A stretch of DNA of 64,000 nucleotides from the NCBI RefSeq assembly GCF_049942825.1, contig NZ_CP187970.1, positions 5,766,001-5,830,000 on the forward strand. Reading direction: 5' to 3'. Below are positions 58,648 through 64,000 of the stretch, one piece after another. The DNA is from Paenibacillus_G sp049942825. Lineage in GTDB: Bacteria > Bacillota > Bacilli > Paenibacillales > NBRC-103111. A program made the translations under genes and the position numbers. Position 1 is the stretch's first letter, and the number at the start of each line of letters is the position of its first letter. The notes below the pieces were generated by a model that ran no database searches, was not told the DNA's origin, and saw only the letters and a program-made list of their open reading frames with translations.

Positions 58648-58776
58648 TTAAATATCGGGATCCTCGTCTTTAGTATCCTTGACCCCCATCTTCAGTAAGA
58701 GGATGAGAAAGGCGAGGACCAGTGCCAGAACCACCAGTACCGCTCACGTTGTGGTAAGCTGGAAGATGGAATGCAT
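58648..58776 (-). pseudogene. Small membrane peptide frame broken by one TGA
   Basis: Ten codons from the ATG at 58776 (MHSIFQLTTT), then TGA at 58746-58744, then 30 codons in the same frame giving a clear transmembrane segment (AVLVVLALVLAFLILLLKMG) and a charged tail (VKDTKDEDPDI). GGAGG lies 11 bases before the ATG. The intact form would be a 41-aa membrane peptide with Trp or Arg in place of the stop. It could also restart downstream. Confidence 0.4.
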
Positions 58777-58782
58777 CCACGG

Positions 58783-59031
58783 TCATTCCTCCAGGTACCC
58801 ACTTACCGACTCGACCCAGTTGAACACGTCCCGTGCTGTACCGGTTTCTCGTGGGAAGTAATCCTGGAGTGCCTGCTCGATGGTGGAGAGGCGCTTGATC
58901 TCCTTCGCCTGCCGCTCGATCGTGTCCGCCATCTCCTGCAGCTCAGAGACCTTAACGAGCTGAAGCACGAGTCCCTGCGAGATAATCACCTGGAGTCCTT
59001 CCTTCAGTTCTTGCACCTGTTCGTTGTTCAT
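58783..59031 (-). CDS. Small coiled-coil phage protein, unknown (82 aa)
   Basis: Begins MNNEQVQELKEGLQVIISQG; middle helical (ELQEMADTIERQAKEIKRL), ending in a short fold with FNWVESVSGYLEE. SD GGAGGT. Its start overlaps the upstream stop (ATGA). Confidence 0.6.
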   Translation of the reverse strand: MNNEQVQELKEGLQVIISQGLVLQLVKVSELQEMADTIERQAKEIKRLSTIEQALQDYFPRETGTARDVFNWVESVSGYLEE

Positions 59032-59459
59032 TTGGTACCTCCGATCTTCATGAGCTCAAAATTGAGATGCGTCTTCGATATACCGAGCCGGCGGGCGAGC
59101 TGCTTACGACTTTCGGTGTATCTATAAGCCTGCAGGTCAGACCGTTGCTTCTCTGTTAGACTGAACGAGCCGACCAGTTCCGTTAGGCATACTTCGTTAA
59201 CCGGCAGGTTCCGAGGGCGATCCGCCGGTACCCTTGGTATGCGCTTCTCAATAACCTCATAGGGGACATCCAACACTCGGTACTCCATTTTTTTACGAAC
59301 ACCGCTTTTTTCAAGCATGCCAAACTTAACGAGCCGATTCAGAAGAGTATTTATCGCTTTAGAGTTATCCCCTGTAATTTTGCGCACCCCAGATTGAGTT
59401 TTGTGGATGCGTACGAGTTCCAGTACCTTTGCCTCTCTTGCTGAGAGCTGCCGCTTCAT
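59028..59459 (-). CDS. Winged-helix DNA-binding protein, unknown role (143 aa)
   Basis: The N-terminus looks like a winged helix (REAKVLELVRIHKTQSGVRK...NTLLNRLVKFGMLEKSG). The C-terminus has a second helix-turn-helix-like pattern (SRKQLARRLGISKTHLNFEL). The start has SD GGAGGTG. It is probably a phage regulator in the early region. Family not recognised. Confidence 0.65.
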   Translation of the reverse strand: MKRQLSAREAKVLELVRIHKTQSGVRKITGDNSKAINTLLNRLVKFGMLEKSGVRKKMEYRVLDVPYEVIEKRIPRVPADRPRNLPVNEVCLTELVGSFSLTEKQRSDLQAYRYTESRKQLARRLGISKTHLNFELMKIGGTK

Positions 59460-59509
59460 AGCGCACCTCCTGGGGAGGCTGGCGCCTCCCGCTGTGATAT
59501 TGAATTACC

Positions 59510-59668
59510 CTAGCCTGTCTTTCGGATCCGTTTCAGAGTCGATGTGTGCCGGTGAACCAGAACCATTTCCGTTGAGGAGTCTCGTTCAATGAACCAGTTA
59601 TCAGGGTTCAGCTTGGATTGAGAGATGAACTTCTTCTGTGCTCGTGACGGCTTTTTGAGCTGTTTCAT
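59510..59668 (-). CDS. DUF6906-type small phage protein (52 aa)
   Basis: ATG at 59668 with SD GGAGGGTG. Begins MKQLKKPSRAQKKFISQSKL, then NPDNWFIERDSSTEMVLVHRH and a basic end. The K-x-P-x(3)-Q-K...L-N-P-x(2)-W...VHRH pattern is that of a widespread small phage family. Function unknown. Confidence 0.75.
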   Translation of the reverse strand: MKQLKKPSRAQKKFISQSKLNPDNWFIERDSSTEMVLVHRHTSTLKRIRKTG

Positions 59669-59680
59669 AGCGCACCCTCC

Positions 59681-59830
59681 TTAGTCGAAGATCATGCCTT
59701 TGTTGACTCTATCGACATCATCCGGAGTGGCTCGCTGGACCAAAAATGGCTGCCCTTTGATCCAGATGATATCTTCTTCTTTCTCCTGAATACTGAGCAT
59801 CCGCTGCTCGATCCTCTTATCGTTCTCCAC
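59681..59830 (-). CDS. Small phage protein, unknown (49 aa)
   Basis: GTG at 59830 with GGAGCG upstream, adjoining the previous stop. Product contains EKEEDIIWIKGQPFLVQRAT, with a beta-hairpin character. Not recognised. Confidence 0.55.
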   Translation of the reverse strand: MENDKRIEQRMLSIQEKEEDIIWIKGQPFLVQRATPDDVDRVNKGMIFD

Positions 59831-60787
59831 TTACGCCGCTCCGTTCTGTTTCAGTTTCTCGGCCACACGCTTTTTGTACTGTCCCCAATCAGACTGCAGT
59901 TTCGAGGAGTTTACGCCGTACTGAGCGGCGATCTCCATCCAGGTGCGTCCGGATTCCTTCTTGTACTGGAAGAGCTCCGGGTCGAATTCGACGTCATCGA
60001 AGCGGGGCTTCTCCTGCAGGATGTAATCCTCGATGGCTTCCTTGCTTGGCTCCGATCCGTCGTCAGCGGCGCCGGCAGCTGCATCACCAGCGCCTGCCTC
60101 CTGGCTGACGGCCTCGGAAGCCTGTCCGGATTCGTCCGGAGCACCGTCTTCCGCCGGCTGCTGATCCTGCTTTGTGGTCTGCTCAATGACCTCTTCCACC
60201 GCTTGAGCGACCTCTCTCTCAGCCTGTAGCCTACCTTCTCGCCACTCGTTCCACTTAGCGGCAAGGGGAGCCACACGGCCGCAGTACTCGTCCAGGATCT
60301 CGGCCAGGCGGCCAGTCGACACGTTCAGGTCGGAAGCAAGGCGGAGGTAACTGTCGCCGTCTGCTCGCCGGGTTACGATCTCGATGAAGTCATAGTTCAA
60401 ATCGGAGTACTGAGGCGCCAGGCCCGCGATGATGAATTCCTCAACGACGCTGCGCGGGAGCTCCGCCGCTTCTTCTTTGATCTGCTGCTTCTCTGGCGGG
60501 AGGCCCAGGTCCATCTCTACCTGCTTGCCTTCCTCCTTGACCTCGCTGACGACACCCGTTTCGTCCACCTTGTACTTGACGACCGGCTCGTTGGTCTTCG
60601 CATTCATCCGCACCCGGTAGGAGATCACCTGAGAGTCAACGGCCAGCGCTACCTCCTGGTCGATCATCTCGTTGAAGGCCTCCAGCTCGCCAGCGCTCAT
60701 CCGGACGGTGCTCTCGAACACCAGGATCTTCTTGCCACCTTTTCTAAGGTCTACTTTCAGCAGCTTGGCTTTGATATTTGCGAACAT
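59831..60787 (-). CDS. Phage protein with helix-turn-helix-like segments, unknown (318 aa)
   Basis: The N-terminal 95 residues are beta-rich (MFANIKAKLLKVDLRKGGKK...). The middle contains a recognition-helix-like segment (SYLRLASDLNVSTGRLAEILDEY). A disordered, acidic, Ala/Gly-rich linker follows (about 210-255). The end has another (TWMEIAAQYGVNSSKLQSDW). The ATG at 60787 has SD GAGAGG; another ATG three codons earlier touches it. Place beside the RuvC-like gene suggests replication or recombination. Confidence 0.6.
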   Translation of the reverse strand: MFANIKAKLLKVDLRKGGKKILVFESTVRMSAGELEAFNEMIDQEVALAVDSQVISYRVRMNAKTNEPVVKYKVDETGVVSEVKEEGKQVEMDLGLPPEKQQIKEEAAELPRSVVEEFIIAGLAPQYSDLNYDFIEIVTRRADGDSYLRLASDLNVSTGRLAEILDEYCGRVAPLAAKWNEWREGRLQAEREVAQAVEEVIEQTTKQDQQPAEDGAPDESGQASEAVSQEAGAGDAAAGAADDGSEPSKEAIEDYILQEKPRFDDVEFDPELFQYKKESGRTWMEIAAQYGVNSSKLQSDWGQYKKRVAEKLKQNGAA

Positions 60788-60792
60788 GGTGA

Positions 60793-61284
60793 TCATCCTC
60801 TCAATTTTTGTATGATTTCCTGCTGGACCTTGATCAGCTTCACCGGCTCGTGCATTGCCCGGACGATCTGAGCGAGCACATAGGCGTCGGTGACGTTGTT
60901 GCTCTTGTGCTGGAATCCCCAGCGTTTGTATACCTCCACCGCGACCGCTTCCTTCCCGGCGTTCCCCCCGGAACCCGTGAATTTCTTCAGCTGAGATGGA
61001 GCTACCTCGGTATATCCGATCTTTCTGGCGAAGAGGTTGAGCCGGATTCCCCAGCCAATGCCGCCCATCTCAAAGCCGCGCTGGCTGGCAAATCCGAAAC
61101 CCTCTATCGCAACCCGGTCGCCTGGCTGAATCAGCCGGCTCACCTGGCAAATCAGGTCATGCATCCTTCCCGGATCCACCTTTCCCGCTCCCTCAATTTC
61201 GCGGGCCTCCCAGATCTCGCCGTCCTCATCCAGGACCACGTATCCGGTTTTCGTGCTGGGGTCAAGCCCAATGTATCTAGGCAT
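60793..61284 (-). CDS. RuvC-like Holliday junction resolvase
   Basis: 163 aa RNase H-fold nuclease. Acidic metal ligands are visible: D8 (RYIGLDPSTKTG), E61 (VAIEGFGFA) and D133 (NNVTDAYVLA). Phage enzymes of this kind resolve branched DNA before packaging. Being RuvC-like rather than RusA-like follows from the D-E-D arrangement. It overlaps the next upstream gene by eight bases. Confidence 0.82.
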   Translation of the reverse strand: MPRYIGLDPSTKTGYVVLDEDGEIWEAREIEGAGKVDPGRMHDLICQVSRLIQPGDRVAIEGFGFASQRGFEMGGIGWGIRLNLFARKIGYTEVAPSQLKKFTGSGGNAGKEAVAVEVYKRWGFQHKSNNVTDAYVLAQIVRAMHEPVKLIKVQQEIIQKLRG

Positions 61285-61462
61285 CCTGCAGCACCTTCTC
61301 GAGCTCCAAGACAGCTAGCATCATGCCGGACATCTTCCCGGTCATAAAACCATTGGCGTAAGCGACCGACTCGCCAGGAATTAACTGCCTTTCCTGCCGT
61401 CGTGCCTTAGTCTCGAGATCATCGATCACTCTTTTGATGGCCGCCTTCAAATTCGGATCCAT
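61277..61462 (-). CDS. Small helical phage protein, unknown (61 aa)
   Basis: ATG at 61462 with SD GGAGGTG. Helical throughout (AAIKRVIDDLETKARRQERQL, FMTGKMSGMMLAVLELEKVL). It overlaps its neighbours on both sides. Not recognised. Confidence 0.6.
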   Translation of the reverse strand: MDPNLKAAIKRVIDDLETKARRQERQLIPGESVAYANGFMTGKMSGMMLAVLELEKVLQDA

Positions 61463-61811
61463 GCGGTTTCACCTCCAGCAGCTCAGGATTCTCATAGATG
61501 TTTCCGATAACTTTGTGATCCGGGTACCGCAAGTAGAGCGGGATATCCAAGAATCTCTTCAATCCGGTCACTTTGAAGCAGCCGTCCTTGAATTCCACGA
61601 CACCGACTTCGGAAGACTTGCCCCAAGCGCAGATAATGATGTCCCTTTCGAAAATCTCTTTCCCTTCCTGGTCTATGACACCAGAAAATTGCATAACCGG
61701 CACATCGTAAACGCCATGGTTAATCGTTGCCGTGTTGTAATACAGGTCATCGAAGTCAAAGTGAATCATGCCCGTTGTTTTGTCCCAAGCCCTGAACTTG
61801 TATGGCCTCAA
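61419..61811 (-). CDS. YopX-type phage protein (130 aa)
   Basis: MRPYKFRAWDKTTGMIHFDF, then VMQFSGVIDQEGKEIFERDII and a middle VVEFKDGCF match the YopX family (R-x-W-D, Q-x-T/S-G-x-x-D, G-x-x-I/Y-E-x-D). The TTG at 61811 has GGGCGGTGGG upstream. YopX is common in Firmicute prophages; function unknown. Confidence 0.85.
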   Translation of the reverse strand: MRPYKFRAWDKTTGMIHFDFDDLYYNTATINHGVYDVPVMQFSGVIDQEGKEIFERDIIICAWGKSSEVGVVEFKDGCFKVTGLKRFLDIPLYLRYPDHKVIGNIYENPELLEVKPHGSEFEGGHQKSDR

Positions 61812-61957
61812 TTTCCCACCGCCCTTACGCAGCTGAGCCCGCGCCGAACTTTCCGCGCTAAGATATACCTGCCGCCGAGAACAAATACTTCCCCGAGCGG
61901 GGTCCCATCGATGTGGATCACAAATCGATATTTCGTCTGGAACAATGGGTCAATCAT
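61808..61957 (-). CDS. Small basic phage protein, unknown (49 aa)
   Basis: ATG at 61957 with SD AAGGTGG, overlapping stops at both ends. Begins MIDPLFQTKYRFVIHIDGTP and ends in an Arg-rich helix. Not recognised. Confidence 0.55.
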   Translation of the reverse strand: MIDPLFQTKYRFVIHIDGTPLGEVFVLGGRYILARKVRRGLSCVRAVGN

Positions 61958-62082
61958 GCGTCCACCTTCTTGTACCAAAGTCCTTGGATGCACTGCCTCA
62001 TCCGGAGGTAAGCACCCCAGGCAGCTTGCTCGTTGTGATAGGGGGAGCCGAACGGTCTTCCGTTGAACGTGAGTCTATACAT
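61954..62082 (-). CDS. Tiny phage protein, unknown (42 aa)
   Basis: ATG at 62082 with the strong SD AAGGAGA. Begins MYRLTFNGRPFGSPYHNEQA and ends in CIQGLWYKKVDA. ATGA overlap with the next gene supports real translation. Confidence 0.6.
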   Translation of the reverse strand: MYRLTFNGRPFGSPYHNEQAAWGAYLRMRQCIQGLWYKKVDA

Positions 62083-62192
62083 TGAGATTCTCCTTTCGAT
62101 CGAGTTTGCTGCAGTTCTCGCGCAGCCTCATAGCGAACCATTAAGTCATGCACCGGATCGACGGCAATCCAGTAAAGCTGAATCTTGTCCAT
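61998..62192 (-). CDS. Possible small protein overlapping the 42-aa gene (64 aa)
   Basis: ATG at 62192 with GGGGTG seven bases upstream, right after dnaB. The first 40 residues (MDKIQLYWIAVDPVHDLMVR...) look protein-like, but the last 28 share sequence with the 42-aa gene in another frame and look less so. Confidence 0.4.
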   Translation of the reverse strand: MDKIQLYWIAVDPVHDLMVRYEAARELQQTRSKGESQCIDSRSTEDRSAPPITTSKLPGVLTSG

Positions 62193-62193
62193 T

Positions 62194-63621
62194 CTACGCA
62201 CCCCATGTCCGCCGCTTAGGTGTGCCTGCCGGCGGCTTCCGTGGTGGTGACTTTGGCTGCTCTTTCGCCTGATCCTGATGAGAACGGTCCAGGGTGACGA
62301 ACTTGTTGTAGTTCTTCAGGAAGGCCAGCTCCACGGTTCCAGTCGGGCCGTTCCGTTGCTTGGCGATGATGATCTCGATGACATTCTTCTTTTCGGACTC
62401 TTTGTCGTAGTAGTCATCCCGGTACAGGAAGGCGACGATGTCCGCGTCCTGCTCGATCGAACCCGACTCCCGAATGTCCGACATCATAGGCCGCTTGTCC
62501 TGACGCTGCTCGACGTTTCGGCTCAGCTGGGAGAGGGCGATTACCGGCACGTTCAGCTCGCGGGCAATTTGCTTCAGGGTGCGGGAGATCTGGGATACCT
62601 CTTGCTGACGGTTCTCCTGCTTGCCTGTCCCTGAGATGAGCTGCAGGTAGTCGATCAGTATCATACCGAGTCCTTTCTCCTTCTTGAGCTTCCGGCATTT
62701 GCTCCGGATCTCCGCCACTGTGAGAGATGGGCTGTCGTCGATCATGATATTCGCTCCAGCCAACCGACCAATGGCCATGGTGACCTTTTCCCAATCGTCA
62801 CCCTCCATGTTCCCGGACCGCACGCGGCTGGCGTCGATGTTTCCTTCGGCGCAGATCATCCGTTGCACAAGCTGCTCTGCCCCCATTTCGAGAGAGAAAA
62901 CAGCAATCGTTTCGCCCGTCTTGATGCCGGCGCTCTGTGCGATGTTCAAGGCGAAGGCAGTCTTACCGACCGACGGCCGGGCCGCGACGATGATCAGATC
63001 AGACCGCTGGAATCCGGAAGTCATACGGTCCAGATCCGGGAAGCCCGACGGGATGCCAGTGACTTCTCCGGTTCCGGCCTGGCGGTTCATGTAGCGGACC
63101 TCCAGGTTCTCAAAGGCCACTGCGGCTACGTCAGATATCATGCGGAACGCCTTACCCTTTGGCTTGCGTTCAGACAGCGCTTCGGCCGTCCCCTGCAGGT
63201 TAGCAATCAGCTCGTCAGCGTTTGACTCCTCGTCTGCACCCAGCTTCCGAATGGCTGACCTGGCCTGTCTTTGGATCGCCTTCTCACGGACGATATTTGC
63301 GTAGTGTTCAACGTTGGCTGCCGTTGGCACTGCTTTGGCCAGATCAGTCAGGTACGAGACGTTGCCAATCTCCTCAAGCATTTTCCGGCGATGCAATCGA
63401 TCTCCAAGGATTATCACGTCAAGCGGATCATCGGCATCGGCGATATCCAGCATGGACTCATAGATCGTGCGATGCTTTGCCAGAAAGAAATCATCTGGCT
63501 GAATAATTTCCATCAGCGTGACGATCGTATCTGGATCAATAAGGGCTGCGCCTAGGACAGCCTGCTCAGCTTCCAGGCTGTAATGCTGCTCAGTGTAGCC
63601 GTTGCCGTTCGCGTGCTGCAT
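62194..63621 (-). CDS. dnaB: Replicative DNA helicase, DnaB family
   Basis: 475 aa. The N-terminal helical domain (SLEAEQAVLGAALIDPDTIV) is followed by a RecA-like core with Walker A ARPSVGKTAFALN, Walker B GMILIDYLQLISG and the sensor segments PVIALSQLSRNVEQR and DIVAFLYRDDYY. It unwinds phage DNA at the fork as a hexamer. It overlaps the loader gene by 32 bases. Confidence 0.96.
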   Translation of the reverse strand: MQHANGNGYTEQHYSLEAEQAVLGAALIDPDTIVTLMEIIQPDDFFLAKHRTIYESMLDIADADDPLDVIILGDRLHRRKMLEEIGNVSYLTDLAKAVPTAANVEHYANIVREKAIQRQARSAIRKLGADEESNADELIANLQGTAEALSERKPKGKAFRMISDVAAVAFENLEVRYMNRQAGTGEVTGIPSGFPDLDRMTSGFQRSDLIIVAARPSVGKTAFALNIAQSAGIKTGETIAVFSLEMGAEQLVQRMICAEGNIDASRVRSGNMEGDDWEKVTMAIGRLAGANIMIDDSPSLTVAEIRSKCRKLKKEKGLGMILIDYLQLISGTGKQENRQQEVSQISRTLKQIARELNVPVIALSQLSRNVEQRQDKRPMMSDIRESGSIEQDADIVAFLYRDDYYDKESEKKNVIEIIIAKQRNGPTGTVELAFLKNYNKFVTLDRSHQDQAKEQPKSPPRKPPAGTPKRRTWGA

Positions 63622-63982
63622 CCAGTACCCTCCTCACTTCCTCCCGAACGTGGTCCGGGCAAGGTACCGCTTTGGCGGTCCATTCTTTCAGATTGGCCAG
63701 ATGCTCCTGTGCTTCTCGCTTCAGCGCATCGTGGTAGCGTCCAATTTCGTCTGGCTCAGGTTCTAGTGGCTGCATAAGCACCGCTATCGCTGGCGGATAC
63801 TTGTTTCCCGCGATGACATATCGTCTCAGGTTTGAGAGGGCCACATCATACGGCGTATCCTTCAGGTCACTGTGCAGATCTTCGATGAACTCCACCAGGT
63901 CGTCATCATCGACAGGAACTTCGTAATTCGGGTAACGCCGCTGAATTCTCACAAGCAATTGCGATAACTCAAGCTTGTCCAC
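63590..63982 (-). CDS. Helicase loader/inhibitor, G39P-like (130 aa)
   Basis: The N-terminal region (LSQLLVRIQRRYPNYEVPVDDDDLVEFIEDLHSD...YDVALSNLRRYVIAGNKYPPAIAVLM) matches the pattern of the SPP1 G39P loader: a helical bundle ending in a P-P-A-I segment. A long helical tail contacts the helicase. The GTG at 63982 has SD GAGGAGG; the frame stays open to the window edge. Loading of the adjacent DnaB onto the phage origin is the expected role. Confidence 0.75.
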   Translation of the reverse strand: MDKLELSQLLVRIQRRYPNYEVPVDDDDLVEFIEDLHSDLKDTPYDVALSNLRRYVIAGNKYPPAIAVLMQPLEPEPDEIGRYHDALKREAQEHLANLKEWTAKAVPCPDHVREEVRRVLDAARERQRLH

Positions 63983-64000
63983 GTTTTTTTTCCTCCTCAC

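Noticed and set aside
23300..64000. Integrase, excisionase or CI-type repressor of the prophage
   Set aside because: None of the frames in the window shows tyrosine or serine recombinase motifs; they must lie to the right.

Overview
The window looks like chromosome from a GC-rich, spore-former-type Firmicute, most like Paenibacillus or a relative. The signs are strong Shine-Dalgarno (SD) sites, a T-box leader before proB, a PyrR attenuator before pyrR, and a Bacillus-type methionine salvage pathway using the RuBisCO-like enzyme MtnW. The genus is inferred from gene content only; no rRNA or tRNA is present to confirm it.

Positions 1-23,300 are host housekeeping genes. Leftward: the start of an acetate kinase gene, hbd and leuCD. 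A rightward LysR regulator diverges from leuC. Leftward mtnU diverges from mtnE. A proline T-box then precedes proB-proA-proC, followed by mtnW-mtnX-mtnB, so proline synthesis sits inside the methionine salvage cluster. The leftward pyrimidine operon pyrR-pyrB-pyrC-carA-carB-pyrF-pyrE follows, with its promoter and PyrR attenuator at 23,086-23,294. pyrK and pyrD are not in it.

From about 23,400 to the right edge lies a prophage with a contractile tail (PBSX-like or Mu-like myovirus), transcribed leftward almost throughout. Read in transcription order from the right edge: G39P-like helicase loader, DnaB helicase, small early genes, a RuvC-like nuclease, a C5 cytosine methyltransferase, more small genes and a RinA/ArpU-type late regulator. 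Next comes a 275-base array of perfect hairpins (54,958-55,232) and a membrane protein with a winged-helix-like end. Then come terminase small and large subunits, portal, a MuF head protein fused to an ADP-ribosyltransferase, a protease with a nested scaffold, cement and capsid proteins, connectors, sheath, tube, tape measure, baseplate, tail fibre, an SGNH/FnIII tail protein, a beta-helix tailspike, a lysis cassette with an amidase-NAGPA endolysin, and accessory genes including a membrane GAF protein. The structural set looks intact. No integrase, CI-like repressor or excisionase is visible, so the right end of the prophage lies beyond 64,000.

The points most worth following are the hairpin array with its neighbouring membrane protein, the MuF-ADP-ribosyltransferase, the endolysin fused to a phosphodiester glycosidase, the repeat-built recognition region of the methyltransferase, and the membrane GAF protein near the left prophage end.
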